In this document: positions 22,373-35,204 of the stretch, one piece after another
Layout of the letters: every line of letters begins with the position of its first letter
How positions within the stretch are numbered: position 1 is the first letter of the stretch
Assembly: GCA_028015205.1 (NCBI GenBank)
Contig: JAPWFG010000026.1
Location: 868,001-932,000 of the forward strand
DNA: 64,000 nt
Source of the DNA: Mytilisepta virgata
Taxonomy: Eukaryota; Mollusca; Bivalvia; Mytilida; Mytilidae
Direction of reading: 5' to 3'
The notes under the pieces: model-generated
Seen by the model: the letters and a program-made list of their open reading frames with translations, nothing else
Told to the model about the DNA's origin: nothing
Database searches by the model: none
Translations under genes and position numbers: made by a program

Positions 22373-22919
22373 AAATGCTTGTCTATGTACATGATATACA
22401 TAAATTTAAAAATCTTTACTGATAGAATCTAAAGGAAAGATTTTTCAATACAAGAAGTTAAAATAGTTGCCAAATTTACAATCTATTAATTTTATCAATT
22501 TGGTATTAGTTTTCCAATGTAAAATGTTATATTTGTAGAAAGTATCAAGGGGCGAAATATTTCGGTAAGTCAATAACCACTGGGGGAAAGCTGTGGTCCG
22601 TAACTTAAGTTACTCACAGCCCACATAATTTTGAACCAATGTAAGTGAAAAAAATGCACAGGATAGAACTTTGGCAATGTCTCTTAATGACAGTAATTGA
22701 CTTTTTTACATTTTGATAGATAAAGATAATTGGATTTTCTACCTTAGAAAACATCAAGTTTATTATCGAATTATACAGTATTCATTTTTAGAATTGTGCG
22801 ATGATGTTCGTAACTTAAAAATCATATGTATACAGTTTGAATTTACGCGCACCAATGTCCTATTTTGTAAGTTACACAATCCTTTGGCCTTTCAAAAAGT
22901 ATGTATAAAACGCAATTAA
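22373..22919. other. Sequence downstream of the unit A gene, up to the unit junction
   Basis: Matches 41280-41400 and 42105-42530 in B, and 62262-62390 and 63905-64000 in C. A lacks the 0.7-1.5 kb of repeat sequence found between those parts. No canonical AATAAA was found close to the stop codon. Confidence 0.6.
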
Positions 22920-23873
22920 AAGTATAATACCCTCTAAAATAGGAATTCAGTAATTTTTCATCAATCGAAAAAAAAATGAAAAGTGGATTTCTGTCAGCTT
23001 GAGCCTTCTGGAAAGCTCTATTCTGTGCAGGTTTTGTTTTCACGGACATTCAAAATTATGTTGGCTGTGCGCAACCACAGTGTTTCTCCAGTGAATAACG
23101 ACAGAACGGTTTTTAAATAATTTGCTTAATTATGAAATAATGAAATGTACCGGCGTTTATATGCCTCATACAAATATATATAAGCACATTTTTGTTTTCT
23201 ATTTTATCGAAGTGTATAATATCAATTTTTTCAGACTTTCACATAAAGATGCAACCTTGCAATTTTTGGGGGGTGGTGGTACACGCTGGGCTAAAAAAGT
23301 GACCGTTGATCCTGTAGTTTTTCCATGTTCGTATTTTTCAAGAATTGTTCATTAATTCTAAAATAAATGTAGTTTTTCCCTGTGCGTTTTTTTTCCAAAA
23401 AAAAATCATTAATTCTAAAATTCATTTTGTTATGAAACAAAAATTGCATGCTTTTAATTGGTCTCAATTTTTTTAATGATTGTTGATAATTATGCAATCA
23501 TGCAAAATGTTAACTGACATAAAAATGAAATACGATTTAAAAAAAAATCTAAAAGACATTGAAAAATTCCGTTGTTGTTCACTATTTGTAAAAATGAATT
23601 TGTCTCCTCTAATTAATTTAATTCAACTGTTAATCTTTGTAAAAATATTTTATTTCGCAATACTGATTCAGCAGTGTTTTATAATCTCTATTTACATTCA
23701 TAGGCATACCTTCTAGATACCTCTTTAATGCTATAATAAGGTATATTTGTGCAATGCGTTTCAATCGCTATTTAAAGATTTAAAAATAAAGGCCAAACTT
23801 CAACTAGTTAGAAATTGAGTAAATAGAAACTCACGAAATACAACGAAAATTAAAAAGCGTCAACGCTTATAAA
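22920..23873. other. Left arm of unit B, non-coding
   Basis: Collinear with 2798-3785 of A and 45350-46240 of C. No gene is visible; the small open frames are in AT-rich repeats and are not conserved. Confidence 0.65.
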
Positions 23874-25350
23874 CTAGAGGCTCTCAAGAGCCTGTATCGC
23901 ATACCTGGATTTAACTTTTCACCTTGAGCAGACCTTAAAATTTAAGTGTTGCAGTCAATTTGGCTGGTTCTTCTATAGGATTCTATGTTAAACTAATTTC
24001 AGCTATGGCACTCATCTTGGTTGACAGTCCAGGTCAATGGATATATTTCTAAAAGAGAACCATCTAAGGACCATTTCTTCTAAGTCTTGTTCCAACTGGC
24101 TAAGCGGTTTCAAACAAAAGGATTTTTAAATGAATTTTCCTATAGGGTCCAATATTTAACAAAGTTCGGTGTGGCAGCCATTTTGGTTGACAATCCGGGT
24201 GACTGGACACATTTCTGAAAGAGGACCTCCTAAGGACCAATGCTGCCAAGTCTGGCTCCAATATGTCAAGTGGTTTCAGACAAGAATATTTTTCAATGAA
24301 TTTTTCCATAGGGCCCTATGTTAAACTAAGTTCGGTTGTGGCGGCCATCTTGGTCGACAGTCCAGATCATCGGACACACCTCTGTAAGAGGACCATCTCA
24401 GGACCATTGCTGCCAAGTCTGGTTCCAATTGGTCAAGTGGTTTAAGACAAAAAGATTTTATCAATGAATTTTCCCATAGGGCTCTATGTTAAACTACGTT
24501 CGGCTGTGGTGGCCATTTTGTTTAACAGTCCGGGTCATTGGACATATTTCTGAAAGAGAAACTCCTAAGAACCATTACTGCCAGCTTTGGTTTCAACTGG
24601 GCTTGTAGTTTCATATAGTAAGATTTTTGAAATTCACCCCCTCCTTTTTTCTATTTTTAGTAACAGCAGCCATATCGGTTGGAAGTCGGGGATGCCCGAC
24701 ATAATTTTGGACGGGGACCATCCAAGGACCATTCCATTAAAGTTTGGTCTCAATTGGCCCAGTGGTTTGAGAGGAAAAGATCTTTAAAGGAAAGTTTACG
24801 CTGGATGCCGTCTTTGAAGGGCAAAAACTCCTATAAGGGGTCAATCAATGATTTTGGTCATGTTGACTTATTTGTAGATCTTACTTTGTTGAACATTTTT
24901 GCTGTTTACAATTTGTTTTTATCTATAATAATATTCAAGATAATAACCTAAAACTGCAAAATTTCCTTAAAATTAACAATTCAGGGGCAATAACCCAACA
25001 AAGAGTTTTTCGATTAGTCTGAAAATTTCATGACAAGTAGATCTTGACCTGATACACATTTGCGCTAATTGCTTTGGTTTTTTAGATATAAAACAAAAAC
25101 TGCAGTTTACATCTATGTTCTATTTTTAGCCATGTCGGCCATGTTGGTTGGCAGGCGGGGTCATCGGACGCATTTTTTAACTAGATACCCTAATGATGCT
25201 TGTGGCCACGTTTGGTTCAATTTGGCCCAGTAATTTTAGAGAATAAGATTTTTGTAAAAGTTAACAGAGGACGACGACGACGACGACGGACGACGGACGC
25301 CAAGTGATGAGAATAGCTCACTTGACCCTTTGGGTAACGTGAGCTAAAAA
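23874..25350 (+). mobile_element. Long member of the CTAGAGGCTC ... GGTGAGCTAAAAA family with a 166-bp tandem interior
   Basis: The left end is ctagaggctctcaagagcc, a palindrome. The right end is agctcacttgacc-ctttgggtaacgtgagctaaaaa, a hairpin preceded by a gacgacgacgacggacgacgg run. The interior holds about four tandem units of 166 bp (starting near 23957, 24123, 24289, 24455), each with 'ttttcc-atagggt', 'ggccatcttggttgacagtc' (cut) and 'gaccattgctgccaagt' words. It encodes no transposase or reverse transcriptase. Other members are 3786-4080, 9754-10041, 27346-27877 (inverted) and 46630-47440. Confidence 0.75.
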
Positions 25351-26234
25351 ACGAATAAGGAACGAATCAGTAGCGAATATGTAACAGCATATCAGTCGAG
25401 CGGAGAAACTGGTTCATATGCTTTAACAAGGTTATTTTAACTCCACGATCCCAGAACTATCACTAGAGATATGAACAGAAAAAAAACGAAATAATTAAAA
25501 AGGGACAACGTACAAAACGCGAATAAGGAACGAATAATTAACTGGATATCAGTCGAGCGCGGAGACGGGTATATACGCGCTAACCGGGTAATTTCACCTC
25601 TACGAACCCATAATTAACACCAGAGACAAGAAAATAAAAGAAAAGAAATCATTAAAAGGGGGCACCGTACAAAACGCGAATTAGTAACAGGGTATCAATC
25701 CAGCAAGGAGACGGGTACGTACGCGCTAACAGGGTAATTCGCATCGAAGATCTTAGAACTTACATCCATGTAAGACAGATGAAAAAAATAAATGAATAAA
25801 GGCTTCAAAAAGGCAAGTTATTAAAACCCGATAGTGTAACTTTGAGACGGTAAACACATTTTAAAATAATGATTTCGCCATAAAATAGGTTAATATGTGG
25901 TTAGCACACTTGTCTCTTTCAAAATATCTCAAAAAGTCTTTAAAATTAAGAAAGGAATGATCAAAGAAAAGAATGTTATAAAAAGTAAAAAAAAAAATAA
26001 CGAATAAGTAGCGAATAAGGAATAAGGAATAAGTAATGAATAAGAAATAAGTAACCAACTTCACTGAACTTTCCTTACCTACAGAACAATGGACTATTCG
26101 AAAGGTTAGTAAAGGTCATATAATTTTTCTCTATGTTTACAATGGACAAAGTTAAAAAGTTAGGAGAAAAACTTTTAAAAACGAGAAAGCTTATTGTTTA
26201 CATTTAAAATATACGTGGGAGAACTAATATATAC
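25351..26234. other. Unit B arm with degenerate simple repeats
   Basis: Contains three diverged repeats of the segment 'gcgctaac-gggtaatt...acg', each with an 'acgggtatatacg' word, near 25420, 25560 and 25690. A short GAATAAGTAAC-type tract follows at 25985-26050. From 25860 to 26215 it matches 4355-4790 in A. No gene is visible. Confidence 0.55.
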
Positions 26235-26236
26235 TA

Positions 26237-26758
26237 GTCAACAAAAGAAACGATACAGAGTAATGCGTTTTTCATATATACATAATTTCAAATAGCCGTA
26301 ATAAGGAGAAAATAGACCCACACGTCTGGTTTTCACAGTAGATTGTTTTCTCATCAAAAGCATGGATTTTGTGCAAAAAGTTTTAAATAAAAAATTCCAA
26401 TTTTTGAGATTTCAAAAATCACATTTTTCAACTCAAAATTAAAAAACCAGTATTTTTACCCCATTATGTGAATCATAATATCTGTGACAAAAGATTTGAG
26501 TTTTTTCTACTGATTTCAGCTACTGGATTTTCATTTTACAAAATGTGTGTCGATTTTCTCCTCGGTTTTCCGCAAATTTAATTTAACCCTCTTTTGGAAA
26601 TTTCCATTTTCCACCATTTCAAGTTTTATCCAAATTTCAAAATGAGACGAATTAGATCAAGAAATAAAGTAATAAACCACTGTTGCCCTCATATTAAGTT
26701 TATCAAGGAATTATCAAGATATTTGGTTCCGAACTCGTGTATCGTTACTTTTGTTGAC
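26237..26758. mobile_element. Non-autonomous Tc1/mariner-type element, 522 bp
   Basis: Terminal inverted repeats GTCAACAAAAGAAACGATAC (left) and GTCAACAAAAGTAACGATAC (right, reversed) differ at one base. TA flanks both ends (26235-26236, 26759-26760), as expected of TA-target transposases. There is no open frame, so it must be mobilised in trans. It marks the left edge of the 4 kb unique to unit B. Confidence 0.85.
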
Positions 26759-26760
26759 TA

Positions 26761-27345
26761 ATACATAATTTAATCTTACACTTTATTGACTAACTTACAC
26801 ATATTTTTACATGTTTTTTTTCTTATAATATTTAATAATTTTGAGAAATATATTCTTGTGAAATTCATTTTCAGTCGGCTCCAAGCAGATAACGACTTTG
26901 TCAACTGAACTGAAGAGGGCAAGGTCACGGTTTGCATTTTAATGAAAAAAAGCCATTTCATTGCTCTTTCATGCAAGTAGTGCCAATTTTGTTTACGTTG
27001 AAACTGAAGGAATTTTACTTCACAATTAAATATCCATACTAAATAAAAAGCGCTGAAGGCAACAATTATTGTGAAACTGTTATGGAACTCAAGATTCAAG
27101 CACTTTTGTGACGTTTGACACCATTTAGTTTTTCATTAGTTTCCTAAATTCTTTATAAAGTCTTTATTTACTAATTACAAACAGAAAACGACAGCTACCC
27201 CCGCACTCCCAAGACCTGAAGACAAGTTGAATAACTGCATATTTAAAGTGCTACGATTCACCTTTTTCAGCTCCGAATGTTTCAAACACTTTTGCAAATA
27301 TTCCGTCTCGAAGCTATCTATTATGGTTGTGTTCTGTCGTGTTTG
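26761..27345. other. Unit-B-specific sequence, no recognised gene
   Basis: Two minus-strand open frames (27099-26776, 27462-27175) are AT-rich. The second starts inside a repeat element and ends in unrecognised sequence. I cannot assign either. Confidence 0.4.
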
Positions 27346-27877
27346 TTTTTGTAGCTCACATAACCCCAGTGTCAGGTGAGCTATTGTCATCACCGTCGTC
27401 TCTCCTTCGTCGTCCGGCATATGACGTCGTCTGTCGTCCATCGCCCGTCGTCCACAATCCACATTTTAATCTTCGGAGAAACTACTGGGCCAATTGGGAC
27501 CAAACTTTGGTGGAATGGTCCTTGGGTGGTCCCCTTCCAAAATTGTGTCGGGTGTCCTCGACCTTCGACCAAGATGGCGGCCACCTAAAGGGTTTCATGC
27601 CTTGTTCAGATTATTTTTTTCGCTGCTTTTGCAGGCCATAATGTTTTTTTTTTTCAAATGCACTTATCCTGGAAAATATTGTTGGCATTTGTTTTTGTTT
27701 TTGTTTTTTTTTTTTTGAAAGGGCACAATATTGAGGCAGATTATTTTTTTCAATTTCGCACACAGCAAGATTTTGTTTTCAGTCAAAATAACATTTAACC
27801 CTGTTGGAACTGATCGCTAAATACGTAATAGGTAATGGACTATCAGGTGAGCGATACAGGCTCCTAGGAGCCTCTAG
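27346..27877 (-). mobile_element. Inverted short member of the CTAGAGGCTC family
   Basis: Read on the minus strand it begins ctagaggctcctaggagcctgtatcgc (cut: palindromic end at 27858-27877) and ends ggtgagcta-caaaaac near 27346. It contains gacgacgg-type runs (27395-27450) and one 166-bp type unit (27470-27600). The open frames on both strands here are repeat sequence. Confidence 0.7.
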
Positions 27878-29862
27878 TTTTTTTGTGAGCGCGACAGAAA
27901 TTTTGCAGTAAAAAAGACGAACTCCTTATCCTATCTTTGCTGGACACAGTTCCTTTGAACATTTAAATGTAGTAGAGAATTGCAATTTAAAACCGTTAGT
28001 TCTCTGTTATATTTAGTAGAGAATTTTGAACATCAAATACATTTGCTGAGGGGCTGTTTCTACTTTAAATGTGATAGAATGTGGAAAACGCTTTTATTGT
28101 ATTTGATACATTGTATACAAAGTGTGGAAAGGGGGTGGGGGATTTATTACGTTTTGTTCCCTTCTTTTTACTCCGTCTACTTTTTTCTTATATATTTTTC
28201 TGATTTCATTTTATCTAATTTTTTGGTTTTATGGCGATATTTTTATCTGGAATTTCAGATTTATTTTATCATCCGCTTTTTTTGGTTACATGGATATTTG
28301 TTCCGAATTAGATCTCATTATATGAATGTGAAATATTGGAAAAATAAAAATGATAATAAATCTAAGTATTAATAGTATATGATTTTCATATAATACTAGT
28401 AACCTCATAACTCCATGTATAATCCTCTGTCTATACAATCACTGTATCAAATCAAGCGATTCACTGTACGCTACGATAACGTCAAGACCGATTACTCTTG
28501 ACGTTACGTCATTTGCTAACGTCCCACCTTAAGCCGAGTAAGCACTGCCAATTAACATTTTTAATTATGAATTCAATCAAGTTTAAATATACATGTATTC
28601 CATATAAAATGTTTACTACTCTTTTTGTGCTTCTGTGTATTTTTAGGTTGAGCTTTTTGAACCAATCCCTTTGCTGCTGTTGTATTAATGTTTATTATTA
28701 TTGTGAGGTCTTGATTACTTTACGAAATACGAATTGGTGTGAAAAAATATATCAAAAAATGTTATTTTTAGGATGGGGTTGTGCCTTGATATATGTCACA
28801 CCAACACATTTGGCAGTCAAGCTCGACTTATCATAGAATACCTGTATTCAATGATAAGAAAAGAGAAATAATTTTCGAAACAAATTCCTATTGTCATGAT
28901 TGTGTTACTGATTTACGGTGAAAATTGCGAAAATGCCATTTTTGGCTCTAACTGCACGCCATGCATCATTAAAGGATGGACAAGTCAGGCAAATGCTAAC
29001 ATCTAGACTCTCACTTTTGCTAGCATAAAACAGTCTAACATCCTGCTGAGTTGACGTCATTGTATCGAGTAGTTTGGTTTCCATGGCAACGAAAAATTGT
29101 ATGTTCGAAGTGGCTAGCGGTCTTGTCTTGTGTCCTCCAATCATCCACTCTCCTCACTCCTCCTCCCATTCTCCCACCCATCCTCCTATCCCCGAAATCA
29201 GCCTGATGTTAATGTTCATATTGGTACTTGGTCTTATTTGCATCCATTTGCAATTAAACAAGGTAAAATCATTGAAAAAGCATTGTATGACATTACCCGC
29301 CCCCTTCCCTCTAGTAATTTTTTTATCTGTTTTGGGTTTGGAAAGTTTAGGGGTCACAATTTCCTACGGGTTAAAAAATTGTCATGTCATTACAATTAGG
29401 GGCGTAAAAATCAGAGGAATTACAACTTTAATCATTCTTAGATACACTTAAAAATATGCAGATCATATTTATGCAAAAATTATTTAGGCTGAATCCTAAA
29501 TAATGTATAATCATAGCTTTCATGCGTTTCGAATACGCTGAAAAAATCCTGGCAATGCAATAAAGTTTATGTCGTCGAAATCTTTTTTTTTTTTTCGTTT
29601 CAAAATACAAAAATTCGTCTTTGTTTATTATATTCCGTGTTTTTATTTAAAATATTAAGAAATTTCGGCCTTATCTCTATGTGGCCGCTAGATAGGACGA
29701 GGATCTGTTATAAATTGATATTTAGAAACAACAAATATAAGTATGTTCGGTCTGATTCCTTTGTGAAAAAACAAAACAAACAAACAATACTGTTTTATTT
29801 GAACAATTGTTAATTTCATTCATATCACCCCGAATCCAATAACAGTCACGTTAGATCAGGGA
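27878..29862. other. Unit-B-specific AT-rich sequence
   Basis: About 2 kb without counterpart in A or C. Several small open frames exist (for example 27980-28372 and 29074-29451), but none shows a recognisable domain, and the first is a low-complexity F/Y/L-rich frame. A small perfect hairpin, aacgtcaaga-8 nt-tcttgacgtt, lies at 28478-28505. Confidence 0.4.
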
Positions 29863-29994
29863 CAATCTAATTTAAAAAAAATCTCCGCACTTGCTCATTA
29901 TTTTCATTCGGTTCTTTACATGTCGCGCGCGGCACATATTAACAACCGAATGAAAATAAGGTGCAAGTATGGAAAATTAATTTTAATTAGATTG
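29863..29994. mobile_element. Short hairpin MITE, 132 bp
   Basis: About 50-bp arms: CAATCTAATTTAAAA... CTTATTTTCATTCGGTT-like on the left and their inverted copy on the right, ending AATTAGATTG. The arms are separated by a short GC-rich centre, acatgtcgcgcgcggcac. It has no coding capacity, and its flanking duplication is not clear. Confidence 0.65.
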
Positions 29995-30299
29995 GATCCG
30001 GGTCATAACAATAATTTGTTTATTCTGGAATGCTTCCGAAATTTGTGTGATTTGGTATATGTTGTCTCCCATACCAAAAGCTGTCTCAATAAATCAGTAA
30101 AGGGGATATTCTTAAATTTTATTATTCTTCGCCAACCCATATTTAAACAGAGAATAACTTAAACTGGTGGGCGTTAATGAAATACAGAAAACGATTTTGC
30201 TGGCAATAAATTGAATATAAATTTCAACAAATAATTTCTCGAATGTTTCCTTATTATAGCTATATTGTTAAATCCTTTCACACTTCTCTAAACCAGCAA

Positions 30300-33200
30300 G
30301 TTATTTGATTACATTTTATGGCATCAGGATTTAAGGAAATAAATATCTGAAAATATTTGTTATACAAAATTCCAAAATCACGAAATTTGACATTACTCAT
30401 TTCAACAAATGGTACATATATGTAAATAATGAACCTTAATAGTGTTTAATTTAAAAATTAAATTAATCTGCAGTAGTTGAACTGTAATTATAACATATAA
30501 GATAAATTCTTAAATGGGACGTTTTGTAATAACTTGTGAAATCTCGTCTGTATCATTAAAATTTCTGTAGAAGAAAATGATCTTCTGTTTTTTATACCCT
30601 TTTTCGTCTCACAGGTTTCATGCATACATGTTCTGATTTTCTAACGCATCTTGAAAATGGCGGCTATTTTGAAAGTTCTAAAATAGTTGTAAATCTGCCA
30701 AGTTTCATATAAATCGACGAGGAGAGGAGATGATGTGACCGAGTTGGTCGGATGACGAAAGAAGAAACCGAATAAAAAGAATAAATTCCCCTCCAAGTTT
30801 ATTGACTGTCGATCACGAAATAAATTATTTTTACATGTGTTATATTAAAAGTTTGATTTGTCAATACTAACTTTTACTATAAAAAAGTTTGTATTGACAA
30901 ATCAAAACTTTAATATAACATACACATGTGCGCAAAGCTTAAAATCAACATATGAAAAGTACAACCATATGAAAATACACTTCTTTTACAGTGTTGTTCT
31001 CACTCTTACATGTAGATTAATGCCACATTGTCCAATCTAATACTTAGAACTAATTTATTTACATAAGTGCATTTAGGTGCAAACATGACCATAAAAAGTT
31101 ATTTTTGTATCTTTAATGTATTTTAGTGGTAAATTTATATATCTATCCAGACATTACGTTCTTCTCAAGTCGTTTACAGAAAACTGTTTATTCATAAATA
31201 ACATTATAATTACTCGAAAGAGATACACATTTCTACTTTATGGATTATGTCCCTTTATTATGTCAAAGAATTGTATAAAAACATCCTGTTATTGTAAATT
31301 AACGTTAACTTTTTCGGCAAATACTTTCGAATTCTATCATGGTTTTAATTTCAGAAAAATGAGGTCTAATACATTTAATTTATTTATCTTTTTGGGTTTT
31401 AGTTATAAAAAAAAAGTCACAGGTTACCTAATTTATCGGGGACACAATTGTCAAGCGCTCCAGGACCTTCGTCACAACTGCTCTATCAACGAACAGGTTG
31501 CGAGTTATTACCAGGTAGAAATGTCAGTTTATAGGTGGGAGTTACTCTCTGGTCGCCCTGATGTCCTCCGCCAGTACGGTACTGGCGGACAATTATTATG
31601 ATAATGCGAAAAACCATTTAAACCATGATATGACTAATTTGTGCAAACGGAAACTGCAAATTTTTTTGCAGAAATAAATACATATTTGAAGTATACGTTT
31701 TCATGTACTCCAGTTGAATATCTCACACTAAGTATTATGGATAAATTGGCGAAAATAAATAAACATTTATCTAAAAAATATTTTGTCATGTAATTGTTTT
31801 GAAATAGTCCGTAAGTCCTTGTTTTGTACATACGTAAATAATTTTCGTAAATTATTTAAGTATTTGAATTATCTATTTATTACTACTTACTACATTGCAC
31901 ATGCTTTCTGAAGTGCCTAGTTTGCTTCAGCTCAAACCAGAAGATTTTTTACTATATTGACAGTAATCAGAAGTATTGAAATTGTTCATGTTTTGGGGAA
32001 TTTCTCGCACTTTTATTCTGTCTTCCTTCGAAGATACAAATGGATCGACAAAAAACGTTGAGGAACCGTTTCCATTGAAATTGTAATTGTCCCTTGGAAA
32101 ATTCTTACTATATATTCAACAAATGTACTGTCGATTATTAAGTCTAGCATCCCAAAACTATCTGAATTTGATGTTGCTTTGGGAATTAGAATTGTATAGG
32201 CATATTCGATGTTGTTTCTACTGGAAACAGCTTTATTTTGAATCAAAGAATTGCGCCATAAGGTTTTAAATTGATGACTCGATTTTGCACGAGGAATTCT
32301 TCCGTATTGTCTTGTTCGAAAATGTTCCATAACAATTTGTCTACACTATACATATTCTTGACATATTTGATTTTAAATGTATACTAAGCAAAAAATACAT
32401 TCACAATAAAAAAAATCAATCAATAGCATTTGTTTAATTCGCAAATAACCTTGACATAAAATTGTGTTATGACTAACTATCCTCTGACATGCAACATATC
32501 ATTTCAACGTGGGTCATACGAATATAGGTTTTGGTGGGTAGTTTAAATGAATTTTAATTACAATGTCAAATAAACAAATTAAAAAAAAACATAATCACAC
32601 ACCATCCACCTCTGATAAGGCCTATACATGTGCGTACAAATGAAAAGCATACGATGATCACAAGTTCAGGAACTACATGTGTACATGTCCGTGAGAATAT
32701 AACTAGTTCAGTTGCTACATATGGTACATGTATATGTAGCAATAAAAAGCGTACAATTGATATTGTATACTTAAGGGAATACGATAAAGTAGCAACGGCT
32801 TATTATGTCGTCATAGTATCTCTCAATTACATCACAAAATTTGAGATTTTTCTGAAATATCCCATTACTAAACACATCATTTTGCACAGAAGTCACTTCA
32901 AAAGTACAATACTAAAATTTAAAGAAAAATTCAGTAGAGGTTTTCTACATGCATCTAAGGTTTGGCCAAAAGTTACATAATTTTTTGAATTAGTCAATCG
33001 TTCTGTGCTACCATTTGTTTATCACAAACACCCGGAGAAATTTTCTTTTTTCGTCAGGCAATTTTTTCATTGTATTGAAATATAAGAAAGTGATTTACGT
33101 ATTTGGTAAGATCAACAAAAATTTACCGTATTTTAAAAATGTTAGCCAAAATTATAAGAGGCACCTAACAATATCGTATTCACTTAAATACACAGTTATA

Positions 33201-35204
33201 ACATGTATAAGTCACGTAAGTATAACAAGATATAAATATGGCCTGAGAAAATGAAACTGTAATTTGTTGGTAGTGTTTAAAATTCTTCTATCTTGTCATA
33301 TGTCATCGTATGGATGGTAGATTAATTTCCTCCTTTCATCCCCGATATTGTTTACCAATTCATTTTTGAATGTCTAATTTTAATTTACCCATAAGCTCTT
33401 GTTTACATGGAATTGTTCCCCAACTAGCATGAGCATATTAAAGATGATGGGATTATCTACGGATCTCTTTTTAATTTTCTTTTTGTACTTTAAACAATCC
33501 ATGGCTAAAGAACGGCAACTCAATCTTGTACAATGGTACATGTATGCTATGATTCGAGATAAGTAGTTTTGTTTCTTTGAAGTTATGAACCTGTACCACA
33601 TTAAATGGAATTGGAAGATGGAGTGGAGGCAAGGAATTTATCTTTTTAATCTTTTTTAAAAGTCGTTATCGTTATTGCAGTTTTCAAAAATTGTCTTTGG
33701 ATTTGGACCTCTCCATCTTCCTCGTGTTTTGTATTTTCACTGCCTTAAAATTTATAGCTCTATAAAGAACGAAACAGATATCACGTAAATATTAAACCAA
33801 TATCAGGGTCTAGCTGAATGATATATTTGTTTTTAATTCTGAATACCTGGTTATCTTAGATATTAAGAGACACGGCGATGTGGTTTATGCATTAGAATAA
33901 GTAAAATCGTCATCAATCCTAATTAAGATAAATATTTTAATATTTTCATGCGTCTACATATGGCGCAGTTTATTCTCAACTTTTATGAGATTTATGACGA
34001 GTTTAATACCAATAAAGAAAATTACCGCCATTTATTGTACTTCACCATTCATTTTTTTTACATTCAGATTATTATATAAAAAAAAAGATTCAAAGAAAGC
34101 ACAAATGTATATAGTGTTGGTGTACAGTTAGCCTAAGAGAGAAAAAGAAAATGTATTACTTAGATTGAGGACTGCCTACAACATGAATAAAAAGTTTAAT
34201 TTATAAATGAGATCAATATACCAGATAAAATGTTAAGCACACAGGTAAATATGTGTGTTGGACTTTTACTGCCTCCTGGAAACGACCTTAATGAAAGTTT
34301 GTTTGTTTCAACAACTGACAAATCAAAACCGTAAGTTTTTACAACATTACATTACAGCAAATACAAAGTAAATCCACCGAGCAAATCAAAGATGATTAAT
34401 GTTTGAATAAGTCCATAAGGAGCATCATGAAGCCGTCAACCTAACCTGCATAATATGTTTGTTGCAGTAGCCAAGTTCTACAATATAACCTCAATAAATG
34501 AAGTAAGTGCGCACATTTCCCTTGGGACCTTTCTTTCTTGTTTCTACGATTATCTTCTAGGAGTGTCTTTGGAATGTATTGCTACCTACACCTGTCTTAT
34601 TCTGAACTATTTCCTAGCATGTATTTCTTTAATTCCTCAATATATTTGTTGTATAGATATATCTTGTGTCCACCGATGTAGCTTCTTTTTCATTTTGTCG
34701 GGGCCATTCAAGTAAGTTTCTTTTTTATTGTAGTGAAGATCTTAAAGCGACACCTACAAATCTATACACTTCCTGGATGGGGTGCTGTCTCGTTGACATT
34801 TATCCCATATCCGGTATTGTTCATACTAATTTTATTTTTGGACACACATTCTTCCAAAGCCTCATTGAGAATGAGATAAATACTAGACATATATAATAAC
34901 CATTATCAGAAAATGGTTTCGTAAAATTCGAAATATTTATTACGTAGCCCGACTATTCGATACACTTTAGATGGATTACCGATTTATTCTATGTTCGACC
35001 TTGTCCATGTTCTCCTTTCGTTATCAACAAATGCGAATTTAACCCTGACAACAGAGTGCAAAAAGTCTTGGTGGTCGTCTCGTTCACATGGCACGCCATA
35101 TAATATAAATGAATTCCAGAGGTGTCATTTAGGATATAATTTAGAAACCCAAATCTCTAATTTCAGATAAATTGTCAAATTTTTCTTTTGCTGATTTCAG
35201 ATAA
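30300..35204. other. Upstream sequence of unit B, collinear with A and C
   Basis: Matches 15120-20010 of A and 52825-59990 of C. It keeps the 0.8 kb that A lost and is free of the solo LTR and the 17767-17945 MITE, so it supplies empty sites for both (about 34180, 31696). An open frame of 161 codons (31116-31601) is not conserved as a frame in A or C and is not annotated as a gene. Confidence 0.65.

Larger units (their letters stand above)
1..22919. repeat. Tandem segmental duplication, unit A (left end outside the window)
   Basis: Position 1 onward matches 42897 onward almost base for base, so the window opens inside the unit. Collinear blocks with unit C are 1-5150 with 42897-48440, 11885-12370 with 48462-49325, 12960-20010 with 49455-59530, and 20315-22919 with 59850-64000. 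The middle, 5781-11880, has no counterpart in C: the two sides are joined at about 48455. The right border is where the sequence downstream of the gene switches into left-arm sequence (2798 onward) at 22920, within the short shared word taaaagtataata. The unit carries one intact B-box gene at its right end. Confidence 0.88.

Noticed and set aside
27327..27641. 104-codon frame and its minus-strand partner
   Set aside because: Entirely inside the inverted CTAGAGGCTC-family element.
28905..29451. Two overlapping open frames (79 aa minus, 125 aa plus)
   Set aside because: No domain, splice structure or paralogue in the window to support either; they could be exons of something, but nothing shows it.
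31116..31601. 161-codon open frame in unit B
   Set aside because: The homologous DNA in C is frameshifted at an A run (frame ends at 54282), and A lacks part of it. No domain was recognised, so there is no sign of selection on this frame.
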